Part shown: piece after piece, positions 35,159 to 43,874 of the stretch | How positions within the stretch are numbered: position 1 is the first letter of the stretch | How the letters are laid out: each line of letters opens with the position of its first letter | Source of the DNA: an uncultured Muribaculaceae bacterium | GTDB taxonomy: Bacteria; Bacteroidota; Bacteroidia; Bacteroidales; Muribaculaceae | Assembly: GCA_905209725.1 (NCBI GenBank) | Contig: CAJLTZ010000003.1 | Coordinates: forward strand, 1 to 52,015 | Length of the DNA stretch: 52,015 bases | Direction: 5' to 3' | The notes under the pieces: generated by a model | The model's database searches: none | Told to the model about the DNA's origin: nothing | Seen by the model: the letters and a program-made list of their open reading frames with translations, nothing else | Position numbers and translations under genes: made by a program

Positions 35159-36235
35159 CTAATTTTCAGGTTTGGAAGTCTTTTCTTTGGCTACAGGGGC
35201 CTTTCGCAGGGGATTGCGAGTGGCGCGCATATAACGCGAGCGGGTGCGGAAGATGTCCACAGCCTCATAAATGGCCTGGCGCATGGAGTCGGCCTCGGCC
35301 TCTCCGGTCCAGGCAAGGTCGTTGGCGGTGCCATGGTCGGGGGATGTGCGCACAAAGGGGAGTCCGGCCGTGAAATTCACGCCGTTGTGTCCGGCCAGAG
35401 CCTTGAATGGGGCAAGCCCCTGGTCGTGATACATTGCGAGCACTCCGTCGAAGCGGTGGTAAAGCGCCGGCGTGGCAAAGAAGGCGTCGGCCGAATAGGG
35501 GCCGAAGGCGAGTATCCCTTTCTCCTCGGCCTGCTTGATGGCCGGGATGATGGCCGTGCCCTCCTCCTTGCCAATGAGTCCACCGTCGCCGCAATGAGGA
35601 TTGAGTCCGAGCACCGCAATTTTGGGACGGTCCACTCCGAAATCCTTGCGCAGCGACGAGTCGAGACGCGAGATATGGTCAAACACACTCTCCTGAGTGA
35701 TATGGCTTGAAAGCTCATGCAGAGGGACATGGGTGGTGACAAGTGCCACTCTCAGCCTGCCTGCGAAGAGAATCATCAACGCCTTATATTCCTCACCGGC
35801 ACGGGCATTGAGATATTCTGTATGTCCGGGGAAATGGAATTCGTTGCTCTGCACAGCCTCCTTGCATATAGGTGCTGTGACCATTACATCGATATCGCCG
35901 GCCTTTATCGCTTCCACTGCGGCTTCGAGTGCCTTCACGGCCGCTGCTCCCGATGCCTTGTCGGGATGTCCGGGAATGAGCGTCACATTGCCGGGAATCA
36001 CTTCCACCACATTGATCACCCCTTCCCGTGCCTGCGCGGCAGAGGCCACATCCTGAATCTTTGAAAGTTGCACACCACCCTCAGCGGCGGCACGGCGCAG
36101 GAGGTCGGAATTACCAAACACCACAGGAGTCACCAGCTCGAGCATCTGCTCGTCGGCCAGCGATTTGGATATCACGTCGTAGCCAACCCCGTTATAGTCG
36201 CCATGGGTAACCCCCACCCTTATAGTTTTTGCCAT
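35159..36235 (-). CDS. pdxA: 4-Hydroxythreonine-4-phosphate dehydrogenase PdxA
   Basis: A 358-residue NAD-dependent dehydrogenase of the DXP-dependent pyridoxal phosphate pathway. VTHGDYNGVGYDVI matches the N-terminal GDPxGIGPE-like motif in its Bacteroidetes form; FPGHTEYL holds the metal His, and LNPHCGDGGLIGKEE, YHDQG and FVRTSPDHGTA are the other conserved blocks with metal-binding His residues. The C-terminal tail (KAPVAKEKTSKPEN) is charged and variable. It follows rlmN after 3 bases and is probably co-transcribed. Confidence 0.94.
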   Translation of the reverse strand: MAKTIRVGVTHGDYNGVGYDVISKSLADEQMLELVTPVVFGNSDLLRRAAAEGGVQLSKIQDVASAAQAREGVINVVEVIPGNVTLIPGHPDKASGAAAVKALEAAVEAIKAGDIDVMVTAPICKEAVQSNEFHFPGHTEYLNARAGEEYKALMILFAGRLRVALVTTHVPLHELSSHITQESVFDHISRLDSSLRKDFGVDRPKIAVLGLNPHCGDGGLIGKEEGTAIIPAIKQAEEKGILAFGPYSADAFFATPALYHRFDGVLAMYHDQGLAPFKALAGHNGVNFTAGLPFVRTSPDHGTANDLAWTGEAEADSMRQAIYEAVDIFRTRSRYMRATRNPLRKAPVAKEKTSKPEN

Positions 36236-36238
36236 TGT

Positions 36239-37291
36239 CTATTTATCATTTGAGCGGGCACCCTTTCCGGCCACATTGGCGAGCATGCCGCAGGCGGCTT
36301 CGATGTCTTCGCCGCGAGATGCCCGGATGGTGGCCGTGATACCCTTTGAGTTCAGATAATTGCGGAACATCAGCATTCTCTCCTCGGAGGCCGGACGGAG
36401 GTCGACTCCGGGCACGGCATGAAAGCGGATGAGATTCACGCGGCATTCCTGATTGCCAATGAGTTTGATGAGTTGGTCGGCATGGGCTATGTCGTCGTTG
36501 ACTCCGCGCCACATGATGTATTCAAGCGAGAGACGGCGCTGATGAGAGAAATCGTAGCCGGAAAGGAGTTTCATCACAGCCGAAATGGGAAACGCCCTCT
36601 GCGCCGGCATCATCGACTCGCGTTGCTCCGTGTCGGCGGAATGCACGCTTACTGCCACGTGCACCTGGGTCCTGTCGAGCAGATCCTTGAGCTGGGGAAG
36701 TTTGCCTACCGTCGATACAGTGATGCGCTTCGGACTCCAGGCAAACCCCCAGGGAGCGGTGAGGATTTCAATCACACGCTCCACCTCCGAGAAATTGTCA
36801 AGAGGCTCCCCCATACCCATGAACACAACATTGGTAAGCTGCGTCATGCTCGAGCCCTTGGAAGGAATGCTCAGAATCTGATTGACTATCTCGGCGGCCG
36901 TGAGGTTCTGACGAAACCCCATCTTGCCGGTGGCACAGAAATAGCAATTCATCTTGCAACCTACCTGGCTGGAGACGCAGAGCGTGGCACGGTCATGGTC
37001 GGGGATATATACCGATTCCACCGTGCGCCCCGGAGCCACCTGAAAAAGATATTTCACAGTGCCGTCGGATGACCGCGACTCCTTTACCGGCGCACGCCGC
37101 CCGATGCTATAGTGCTCAGAAAGCCATTCTTTATTGCGCTTCGAGATATTTGCCATCTCTTCGAAACTCTCGACCCGCTTGCCATAAATCCATTCAGCAA
37201 GCTGTTTGCCCACAAAGCGGGGCATCCCACCCTTGTAGGCCACATCCTGAAGTTCGGCGAGATTCATCCCGATAAGACTTGGTTTTTCCAT
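36239..37291 (-). CDS. rlmN: Dual-specificity 23S rRNA/tRNA adenine-C2 methyltransferase RlmN
   Basis: A 350-residue radical SAM enzyme. The cluster-binding CxxxCxxC is at Cys 112, 116 and 119 (GCKMNCYFC). FMGMGEPLDN, ITVSTVG and NLIRFHAVPG are RlmN marks, and the second catalytic Cys is in EAACGML near the C-terminus. It methylates A2503 of 23S rRNA and A37 of some tRNAs. The normal RlmN N-terminal domain is present, so it is RlmN rather than the resistance enzyme Cfr. Confidence 0.94.
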   Translation of the reverse strand: MEKPSLIGMNLAELQDVAYKGGMPRFVGKQLAEWIYGKRVESFEEMANISKRNKEWLSEHYSIGRRAPVKESRSSDGTVKYLFQVAPGRTVESVYIPDHDRATLCVSSQVGCKMNCYFCATGKMGFRQNLTAAEIVNQILSIPSKGSSMTQLTNVVFMGMGEPLDNFSEVERVIEILTAPWGFAWSPKRITVSTVGKLPQLKDLLDRTQVHVAVSVHSADTEQRESMMPAQRAFPISAVMKLLSGYDFSHQRRLSLEYIMWRGVNDDIAHADQLIKLIGNQECRVNLIRFHAVPGVDLRPASEERMLMFRNYLNSKGITATIRASRGEDIEAACGMLANVAGKGARSNDK

Positions 37292-37330
37292 TCTGCTGTC
37301 TGAATATTTATCTGTCAGGTATATTTAGGA

Positions 37331-37363
37331 AAAATCGGGGAACGACCCCAAGGCCGTTCCCCG
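37331..37363 (-). terminator. Intrinsic terminator of the PpiD-like gene
   Basis: CGGGGAACG (37336-37344) pairs with CGTTCCCCG (37355-37363). On the minus strand it is followed by ATTTTTCC. It begins 45 bases after the stop codon at 37408. Confidence 0.8.
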
Positions 37364-37407
37364 CGATTTATGTGTCTGACCCCAATCCCGGATTCAGGGC
37401 GTGGAGA

Positions 37408-39540
37408 TTATCTCTCACCCTCGAATTTATAGACGTTGTTCTTCAGTTTGCGGTCGCCCTTGATCATCTGGAAGAGATCAGGGTTGACGAACTGATAGTA
37501 CTGCTGCTGATACATCTGGTCGTTGAAGGGGATGTTCTCCTTCTTAGCGCCGAGCACCTGATATACATAGACGCCATCCTCGCCCTTGATCACGATGACC
37601 TTCTTGTCGGCCTTCGAACCTGCGATGCGTCCGGCCACTGCGGGGTCACCTACGCCACCCATTCCGAAGCGGAAGGAGTCTACGTTGCGGGGCTGCACGC
37701 CCATAGCCTTGGCTGCCTGTGCCACGCTGCCTGCGCTCTTCTTATACTTGGCCACCCATTCGTCGCCTGCTTTTGCACGGCGCACCTTCTCGGTGACTTC
37801 CTGCTTAACCTCGGCGTTTGTAAGAGGACGATAGTCGTCATATTCGCTATCCACAGCCACTGCATAGAATGCCGGAGTGGCAAGGTTGGACTTCGACTCG
37901 AACAGATGCGACACCTGGTCGGGCTCGCCGTCAATCATCACCCAGCGTACCACGGCACGTGAGTCGGGATAGTACTGGTTGAAGCCCTGGAAGCGGGGAA
38001 CGGCCGGCGTGGAGCTGGTCACTGTGAATTTCTGAACAGTGTAGCCCGCCTTCTCGGCTGCCTTGTTGAATTTCTCTGCCGTATTGTTTACAGTGATAAA
38101 TTTCTCGAATTTGTCGCGAGCCTCGTTGAGGGTCTTTGCGCTTGGATGGAGCTCATATGTGGCCTCCTCATATTCACAGATGGTCACTGGGGCTTTCTTC
38201 TCAACGATGCTGGCAAGAGCCATCCCCTGGGCGTTCTGCTGAACGGCGATATATTTGCCGCCGGCGTTCATGAGGCTGTCGAGCTGTTCCTGGGGAAGTG
38301 CGTTTGTGGGACCCTCCTCTGTGAAGAGCGGGAGCCACTGACCGAGCTGCGGAGCCACGCTGTCGGGCGAGAAGCGTGCTGTAAGCGAGTCGGCGGGAAG
38401 TCCTGCGTTGAGGGCTGCCATCACGCGCTTGCCGAGAGCCTCGCCGGCCACTGAAACGATGTTGACCTTGATGGAGTCTACCTGCTGCTCACGCTTGCCG
38501 GTGCGAACGATTGAGAAGCCCTGCATGTTCTGCGAGATGAGTTTCACGCTGTCGGCGGGGGCGGAAAGCACATAGTCTTTCACTGCGCCTGCAGGAATGT
38601 CGGATGCGCGGAGGGAATGCTTTGTGAGAGCCACACCCTCTTTCTTGATATCCTTGGGAAGAGCGCCGCCCTTCTGCATGGCTGCCATTGTGGAGGCTGC
38701 GAGCTGCTTGCATGCGTTGAGGTCAGCCTGCGATGCTGCCACCGGAACTGCAATGAAGCTGATCTCCTTTGTGGGCTCCTCCACCTCATAGAAAGCCTTG
38801 TCCTTGTCGTACTGAGCCTTTGCCTCGGCGTCAGTGACAGGATATTTCTTCGGGTCGAGCTGTCCGTAGGATAGGAACGCAAGACTTACATTCTGCGTGT
38901 TGATATAATCATTGTAGAGGGCGCGCTTGTCGAGGTCGTTGGCCTTGACGGTGCTGGAGAGAAGCTGCTGATAGCGACGCATGCGAAGCTGACGTTCCAT
39001 CTGCTTCTCGGCTGCCAGCCATGCCTGCTGATAGGGCTTTGCCTGCTCGTCGGTCATATTGTTGCGCTTGGGATTGAAAATCACGTCGAATGCCTGCTGG
39101 GGGGTCTGAACGTTGATACCTGCCTGATTGAGCATGCGCACCACATCCATGGCCTCCTGGCTCTGGGGATTCTCAAGCATATAATAACGGAGGAGCGTTC
39201 CGCTCACCTTGATGCCGGCCTTGTCGGAGGCATCCTCCACGAGTTTCTCCTGAATAAGCTGCTCCACTGCCATCTGATTGAGCACCTGGGTGTCAAAGTT
39301 GGCGAACTGCTCGGGGTTCTGGCGGCGTGCCTCCTCAAGCTGTCCCTGGAGTTCCTGCTGTTTACGGGCGTATTCCGTATAATCGATCTTAGTGCTGCCC
39401 ACCTTGGCCACGGTGGTGTGGTCGCCGAAAATGTTACGGCTGTTGGTCAAGGCGTCTCCGATGATGAAGGCGAGCAATGCAACGCCGATCACGATGATCA
39501 GAAACACTGATTTACTTCTGATTTTCTCTAATGTTGCCAT
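37408..39540 (-). CDS. PpiD/SurA-like periplasmic peptidyl-prolyl isomerase chaperone
   Basis: A 710-residue protein with an N-terminal membrane anchor (SVFLIIVIGVALLAFIIGDAL) and a SurA_N-type helical chaperone region (about 40-240). Two beta-rich rotamase-like regions follow, one ending near 360 (SIKVNIVSV) and one near the C-terminus. This is the PpiD layout, in which the periplasmic part helps proteins leaving SecYEG to fold. Bacteroidetes versions are longer than the 623-residue E. coli PpiD. The gene has its own promoter inside the metK 3' end and its own terminator. Confidence 0.86.
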   Translation of the reverse strand: MATLEKIRSKSVFLIIVIGVALLAFIIGDALTNSRNIFGDHTTVAKVGSTKIDYTEYARKQQELQGQLEEARRQNPEQFANFDTQVLNQMAVEQLIQEKLVEDASDKAGIKVSGTLLRYYMLENPQSQEAMDVVRMLNQAGINVQTPQQAFDVIFNPKRNNMTDEQAKPYQQAWLAAEKQMERQLRMRRYQQLLSSTVKANDLDKRALYNDYINTQNVSLAFLSYGQLDPKKYPVTDAEAKAQYDKDKAFYEVEEPTKEISFIAVPVAASQADLNACKQLAASTMAAMQKGGALPKDIKKEGVALTKHSLRASDIPAGAVKDYVLSAPADSVKLISQNMQGFSIVRTGKREQQVDSIKVNIVSVAGEALGKRVMAALNAGLPADSLTARFSPDSVAPQLGQWLPLFTEEGPTNALPQEQLDSLMNAGGKYIAVQQNAQGMALASIVEKKAPVTICEYEEATYELHPSAKTLNEARDKFEKFITVNNTAEKFNKAAEKAGYTVQKFTVTSSTPAVPRFQGFNQYYPDSRAVVRWVMIDGEPDQVSHLFESKSNLATPAFYAVAVDSEYDDYRPLTNAEVKQEVTEKVRRAKAGDEWVAKYKKSAGSVAQAAKAMGVQPRNVDSFRFGMGGVGDPAVAGRIAGSKADKKVIVIKGEDGVYVYQVLGAKKENIPFNDQMYQQQYYQFVNPDLFQMIKGDRKLKNNVYKFEGER

Positions 39541-39618
39541 TCTTTATGTTGCTGTTTTATTTGCACGGTTGGAGCGCCTCCCGGATGACGGTGCAGCCGG
39601 TTGGCGCTTTTAAACGTG

Positions 39619-39650
39619 CAAAGGTAACATTTTTACCGCTAAACTCCAAA
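39619..39650 (-). promoter_or_regulatory. Promoter of the PpiD-like gene
   Basis: On the minus strand TACCTTTG (39619-39626) and TTTG (39647-39650) are separated by 20 bases. The -33 part lies inside the metK coding end. Confidence 0.7.
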
Positions 39651-40991
39651 TTCTTTCTTGATAGCGTCTGCCTTATCGAGCTTTTCCCATGTGAAAAGTT
39701 CCACTTCGCGCACTATCGGCTTTTCCTCATAACGGCTTGTGAAAGTCTTTGTCACAGTTCGCGGAGTGCGGCCCATATGCCCATAACTTGCTGTTTCCGA
39801 ATATATTGGATTGCGGAGTTTGAGACGCTTCTCAATGGCGCGGGGACGCATGTCGAAGAGTTTCGAGATTTTTTCAGCAATTTCAGAATCTGAAAGTGCC
39901 ACATGCGATGTGCCATAGGTGTCCACAAAGATGCTCACGGGCTTTGCCTCGCCGATGGCATAGGCCACCTGCACCAGCATCTCGTCGGCCACGCCGGCAG
40001 CCACCATGTTTTTCGCTATATGGCGGCAGGCATAGGCTGCCGAACGGTCCACTTTCGAAGGGTCTTTCCCGGAGAATGCGCCGCCACCATGAGCCCCGCG
40101 GCCTCCGTAAGTGTCCACGATAATCTTGCGGCCTGTCAGGCCTGTGTCGGCATGCGGACCTCCAAGCACGAATTTACCGGTGGGATTCACGTGCAAAATC
40201 AGATTGTCGTCGAAAAGAGCCTGAGTCTCAGCAGGCAACGAGGCAATCACTCGAGGCAGAAGCACCTCCTTCACATCCTTGCGGATCTGCTCCAGCATCT
40301 CGCGGTCGGCCTGCTCCTGCGCAATCTGGGTGTTGTCGGCGGCGGGGATGAATTCATCGTGCTGTGTGGAAACCACAATCGTATGGATGCGGCGCGGCTT
40401 CCGGTCGGGACCATATTCCACCGTCACCTGGCTCTTTGCATCGGGACGCAGGTAGGTCACAAGCTTGCCCTTCCGGTAATATGTCATATGCTCTCCGGCG
40501 CGGCGGATGGCGGCAAGTTCCTGAAGGATCTTATGCGAGAGGCTGAGAGTTAGGGGCATATAGTCCTCGGTTTCATTCACTGCATAACCGAACATCATTC
40601 CCTGGTCGCCGGCGCCCTGAAGGTCCTCCTCCTCGGCGAGCGCCTCGATGGCGGCCTTGCGTGCCACGCCACGGCCTATGTCCTCGCTCTGCTCGTGGAT
40701 GGCGGTAAGGATTCCGCAGGCATCGCCGTCGAAGCGATATGCGCCACGGTTATAGCCGATGCGGTCGATCACATCGCGGGTGACACTTTGCACATCCACA
40801 TATGCTTCCGAGGCTACCTCCCCGGCTATCACCACCTGACCGGTGGTGACCAGTGTCTCTATCGCCACGCGGCTGCCCGGGTCGCGGGCTATGAATTCGT
40901 CTACAAGACGGTCGCTTATCTGGTCGGCGACCTTGTCGGGATGTCCTTCGGATACGGACTCCGACGTAAAGAGATAATTCTTATCGTTCAT
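39639..40991 (-). CDS. metK: S-adenosylmethionine synthetase MetK
   Basis: A 450-residue enzyme making SAM from methionine and ATP. Conserved parts in order: SEGHPDKVADQISD, GAGDQGMMFGYA (methionine and ATP site), the P-loop-like GGGAFSGKDPSKVDRSAAYACR, and a long C-terminus. Bacteroidales MetK proteins are usually longer than the 384 residues of E. coli, with an insert in the middle. Regulation is visible: a 195-base leader with a SAM-II-like aptamer (41087-41144) and an intrinsic terminator (41014-41037) lies upstream, which would give feedback by its own product. Confidence 0.96.
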   Translation of the reverse strand: MNDKNYLFTSESVSEGHPDKVADQISDRLVDEFIARDPGSRVAIETLVTTGQVVIAGEVASEAYVDVQSVTRDVIDRIGYNRGAYRFDGDACGILTAIHEQSEDIGRGVARKAAIEALAEEEDLQGAGDQGMMFGYAVNETEDYMPLTLSLSHKILQELAAIRRAGEHMTYYRKGKLVTYLRPDAKSQVTVEYGPDRKPRRIHTIVVSTQHDEFIPAADNTQIAQEQADREMLEQIRKDVKEVLLPRVIASLPAETQALFDDNLILHVNPTGKFVLGGPHADTGLTGRKIIVDTYGGRGAHGGGAFSGKDPSKVDRSAAYACRHIAKNMVAAGVADEMLVQVAYAIGEAKPVSIFVDTYGTSHVALSDSEIAEKISKLFDMRPRAIEKRLKLRNPIYSETASYGHMGRTPRTVTKTFTSRYEEKPIVREVELFTWEKLDKADAIKKEFGV

Positions 40992-41013
40992 TTCCTTAAC
41001 TTGATTTTTACAT

Positions 41014-41037
41014 AAAAAAACAGCAACCGCTTTGCTG
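41014..41037 (-). terminator. Intrinsic terminator in the metK leader
   Basis: On the minus strand CAGCAA-AGCGG-TTGCTG followed by seven T residues ends 23 bases before the metK ATG. It sits between the SAM-II-like aptamer and the gene, where only an attenuator makes sense. Confidence 0.85.
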
Positions 41038-41086
41038 CGATTGCTCCATGCGATGCCGTGCTGTGAAAGGGTCGATGCGCGCGTGA

Positions 41087-41144
41087 CCCTTTTGCAGTTT
41101 TAGCATTTTTTTCAGTGGTTGCAAGCAGCCAAATTTGTCCACTT
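41087..41144 (-). promoter_or_regulatory. SAM-II (SAM-alpha) riboswitch-like aptamer
   Basis: On the minus strand a 5-bp P1 stem AGTGG/CCACT encloses a 20-base loop with the pattern AAATTTGGCTGCTTGCAA, followed by an A-rich stretch, GCTAAA and a closing AAAAGGG. The known SAM-II aptamer has the same order: short P1, loop with ATTT, C-G and TTGCA, then GCTAAA and AAAAGGG. The final AAAGGGTC can also pair with GACCCTTT of a separate hairpin (41066-41092), so the two structures exclude each other. It precedes metK, so repression by SAM is expected. I compared this by eye with the published consensus; no covariance search was run. Confidence 0.78.
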
Positions 41145-41191
41145 TGAGGAGCCTGAGGAAAAAGCCTCGATCACTCCCCCTATTTCGATTG

Positions 41192-41222
41192 CAAATTTAC
41201 AACTTTTTTTCAGCGCAGCAAA
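41192..41222 (-). promoter_or_regulatory. Promoter of metK
   Basis: On the minus strand TAAATTTG (41192-41199) and TTTG (41219-41222) have a 19-base spacer, an exact -33/-7 pair. RNA should start near 41185, upstream of the riboswitch. Confidence 0.75.
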
Positions 41223-41258
41223 ACCGGCAGGAAATTTTACCGCATTTTTAACGGATTT

Positions 41259-42620
41259 TTAACGGATTTTCCATACCCGCTCCCCTTGGCGCATAATATA
41301 TACGCCCGGCCGCAGATTTAGCGAGCGCAATTCGGCAGCGCGGCAGCGCGTCAAAAGACACCCGTCGAGCGAGTATATTTCCAAGGGCTCATCCGCATCA
41401 TCGCTGCTGAGGCTTTCGAATATCTCCCCTATGCCCACAAAGGTCTCCTTAACCCTGACATCAGCAATGGCCGCTAATTTACGCGTGCCGGAAAATTCGG
41501 CCTCTATACTTAGTTCCACCCATCGCTGTCCGGAATATTCCACAGGAAGCACCACATTTACCTCCTCCATTCCCTCTTTGCCCTTAAGGCGGCAAATCTC
41601 TGTAACGGACTCTTCGTCATGGCGATGGCCGAAGAGTTTGAGCACGGCGGCTCCGTCGCCGAAAAGAGCGCGCATGGAGATGCTTGCCTGCATGATACCT
41701 CCCGTGGAAAAACGGGGAATCGCAATCCTGAATTTACGCGACACATTGTCCAAATTGGCATCAACGGCATAAAGCCCGTGGCCTCCGACCTCTGGCATCA
41801 CCTCACTCAACCAGCCGGAACGCCACTCCACCAATTCCTCATTATCCAAGTCCTGCAGCCAGGGAATGGCATCGTAGCCGTTTTCGCCGCAGAATGTTTC
41901 TACATATGGCAGAATGAGCGGTTGGCCGAGATATGCCTTCGCGCGCACATATTCTCCCGAACCGCCCATTTCATTCACGGCATGCACGCCTATCTCCACA
42001 GGCGCCTGCTCGGCGTCAGGATTCACCTTATAAATATAGCGCGGCTCCCCTACCCCTTCGGCATGTAGTCGCCAGGGCTCGAAACCGTTTTCACGCACAT
42101 AGATGTCATATCGCAGTGAATCAGCGGTGAATGTGGCAGCGTGCGCACCTATCTGAGGAGCCTCCCAGGTGAGCTCCGCACTCGCCATGTCAGGACTTGG
42201 AATGCACACAAGGTTGCGCACCTTGGCCGGTATGTCACGGCCGGCATAAAGGGAGATTGCCTCCCTATCGCCGGCCAACCCCTCGTCGGAGGCATATATC
42301 TCCAGAGTGTTCATCCCCTGCAGGCATTGCACTTCCATTGCAGTGGTGATGCCGACACGCACCTGGCAGTCGACAGTGTCCACCTCCGAGCACAATCTCA
42401 CATCAAGTGTCTTGGAATAGGGATACACCTCCCCGGCGGCATTCAACTGGGGCACCACAAATGTAACCCTACCGGCAGGAGGATCGGCGCCACGCACGTT
42501 CACCGCCGACGACACCTTTATCAATCCCGGCGCCACCACAGCATGAGCCGTGCCTGCAACAGCACAGAAAACCGCTGCTGCCGACGCCATTGCAAATATG
42601 TTATGCCTCAGTTTTTGCAT
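41259..42620 (-). CDS. Secreted protein with fibronectin-like domain and T9SS-like tail
   Basis: About 453 residues with signal peptide (start set at ATG 42620, MQKLRHNIFAMASAAAVF). The region about 125-220 (PAKVRNLVCIPSPDMASAELTWEAPQIG...YDIYVRENG) reads as a fibronectin type III repeat. A jelly-roll-like part follows (LYAVDANLDNVSRKFRIAIP), with a C-terminal tail (LEIYSLDGCLL, LRPGVYIMRQGERVWKIR) like the T9SS sorting tails elsewhere in the window. The substrate or role is unknown; adhesion or glycan binding is possible. It stands alone, convergent with nothing. Confidence 0.62.
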   Translation of the reverse strand: MQKLRHNIFAMASAAAVFCAVAGTAHAVVAPGLIKVSSAVNVRGADPPAGRVTFVVPQLNAAGEVYPYSKTLDVRLCSEVDTVDCQVRVGITTAMEVQCLQGMNTLEIYASDEGLAGDREAISLYAGRDIPAKVRNLVCIPSPDMASAELTWEAPQIGAHAATFTADSLRYDIYVRENGFEPWRLHAEGVGEPRYIYKVNPDAEQAPVEIGVHAVNEMGGSGEYVRAKAYLGQPLILPYVETFCGENGYDAIPWLQDLDNEELVEWRSGWLSEVMPEVGGHGLYAVDANLDNVSRKFRIAIPRFSTGGIMQASISMRALFGDGAAVLKLFGHRHDEESVTEICRLKGKEGMEEVNVVLPVEYSGQRWVELSIEAEFSGTRKLAAIADVRVKETFVGIGEIFESLSSDDADEPLEIYSLDGCLLTRCRAAELRSLNLRPGVYIMRQGERVWKIR

Positions 42621-42629
42621 TTCGACCCA

Positions 42630-42637
42630 CAAAGATA
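42630..42637 (-). promoter_or_regulatory. -7 element of the fibronectin-like gene
   Basis: TATCTTTG on the minus strand ends 10 bases before the ATG at 42620, implying an almost leaderless mRNA. No -33 TTTG is seen at normal spacing. Confidence 0.45.
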
Positions 42638-42770
42638 GACAGATTTTTTATTTCTTTATAATCTGCAAGTGTTAAAATTGCACCTTCTTCATATTTAAGG
42701 CGCGGACTGTGCAACAAATCAGCGTTAAGAATGTTAAAATAATGAACTCACCTAAAAAATCTTTTAGAAT

Positions 42771-43328
42771 ATGGCTAAAAGTGCACTATATACTCGTACA
42801 GGCGACAAAGGCACCACCTCCCTCGTTTACGGACAGCGCGTAAAAAAGAACTCTGCAAGAATCGAATCATACGGCACCATTGACGAACTCTCGTCGGTGC
42901 TCGGCATGACCGCGGCCTCTCCCGACTGCAATGATGAGCTGCGCGGACAGATCCGAACGGTGCAGAATGAACTCTTCAACATCGGTTCCTATCTTGCCAC
43001 CGACCCCGGCGAAGGACAGCCCGCATGCGCCTCGCTTGCCGACGGCACACGTCTCCAACAACTTGAAGAATGGATTGACTCGCTCGACGAGCAGACGCCC
43101 AAGACGCACGCCTTCGTGCTTCCCGGCGGAAGCCCCGGCGCGGCAGCCTGCCACCTGGCGCGCACAATATGCCGTCGCGCCGAACGTCGCATACTCACAC
43201 TGGCCGAAACTGAATATGTCGACCCCAATGTGACACGCTACGTAAACCGTCTTTCTGACTATCTCTTCATAGCCGCCAGATACATGAATTTTGTAACAGG
43301 CGTAGATGAAGTGATCTGGAAACAATAA
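42771..43328 (+). CDS. PduO-type cob(I)yrinic acid a,c-diamide adenosyltransferase
   Basis: A 185-residue ATP:cob(I)alamin adenosyltransferase. TRTGDKGTTSLVYG is the N-terminal nucleotide-binding motif, GTIDELSS the second conserved block, VLPGG the turn, and ARTICRRAERR the helix with active-site Arg residues. It forms a trimer of five-helix bundles that makes adenosylcobalamin, used for example by methylmalonyl-CoA mutase in propionate/succinate metabolism of Bacteroidales. No cobalamin riboswitch is seen upstream. Confidence 0.94.
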   Translation: MAKSALYTRTGDKGTTSLVYGQRVKKNSARIESYGTIDELSSVLGMTAASPDCNDELRGQIRTVQNELFNIGSYLATDPGEGQPACASLADGTRLQQLEEWIDSLDEQTPKTHAFVLPGGSPGAAACHLARTICRRAERRILTLAETEYVDPNVTRYVNRLSDYLFIAARYMNFVTGVDEVIWKQ

Positions 43329-43458
43329 ACGACGCCCTGCTTCGTTGAAAAATTTGGAAAATACGACAGCCTGCTCACCAAGCGCTTCTGTAAAGGCACA
43401 TATGCGCAGAGAGATCAAGGGTCAAACAAAATAAAAAGCATAAAGAAAGGAAAAAGAT

Positions 43459-43680
43459 ATGTACTGGACACTTGAATTAGCGTCGAAACTTGAAGACGCG
43501 CCGTGGCCCGCCACGAAAGAGGAGTTGATTGACTTTGCGATGCGGAGTGGCGCACCGATGGAAGTAATCGAGAACCTCCACGAGATAGAGGATGAGGGCG
43601 ACATCTACGAAAGCATCGAAGACATCTGGCCCGACTACCCCAGCAAAGACGACTTCTTCTTCAACGAAGACGAATACTGA
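43459..43680 (+). CDS. DUF2795 domain protein
   Basis: A 73-residue acidic protein matching DUF2795: WPATKEELIDFAMRSGAPMEVIENLHEI forms the short helical domain, and the tail (DYPSKDDFFFNEDEY) is very acidic. The function is unknown. It lies at the end of the native chromosome segment, followed by a strong terminator at 43718, after which the inserted element begins. Confidence 0.82.
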   Translation: MYWTLELASKLEDAPWPATKEELIDFAMRSGAPMEVIENLHEIEDEGDIYESIEDIWPDYPSKDDFFFNEDEY

Positions 43681-43717
43681 AGTATAACAGGCAGTTAATT
43701 GCCTGATAATCAAATAG

Positions 43718-43752
43718 GGTGACTGACATCTAAATGTTGGTCACCTTTGTTT
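43718..43752 (+). terminator. Intrinsic terminator after the DUF2795 gene
   Basis: GGTGACTGACAT and ATGTTGGTCACC form 12 continuous pairs (two G-T) with a CTAA loop, followed by TTTGTTTT. A shorter hairpin (CAGGCA-GTTAAT-TGCCTG) precedes it at 43688-43705. Confidence 0.88.
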
Positions 43753-43814
43753 TACCTTGTTTTGGCGCATAATTCACGAACCTAAAGATGAGCATATATC
43801 AGAGTGTTACGTTG

Positions 43815-43847
43815 AATGCGAATCAGTCAGCGAACCAATGCGAATCA
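43815..43847. repeat. 11-bp direct repeat next to the integrase gene (possible att or arm site)
   Basis: AATGCGAATCA occurs at 43815-43825 and 43837-43847, 22 bases apart, just beyond the integrase 3' end. Such direct repeats by an integrase gene can be arm-type binding sites of the att region. No matching copy is seen at the other end, which is outside the window. Confidence 0.4.
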
Positions 43848-43874
43848 AATGCTGGTCACGTGCCAACGCATTTT

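Noticed and set aside
40992..41186. SAM-I riboswitch in the metK leader
   Set aside because: The four-way-junction core of SAM-I is absent; the short P1, TTGCA loop and GCTAAA fit SAM-II instead.
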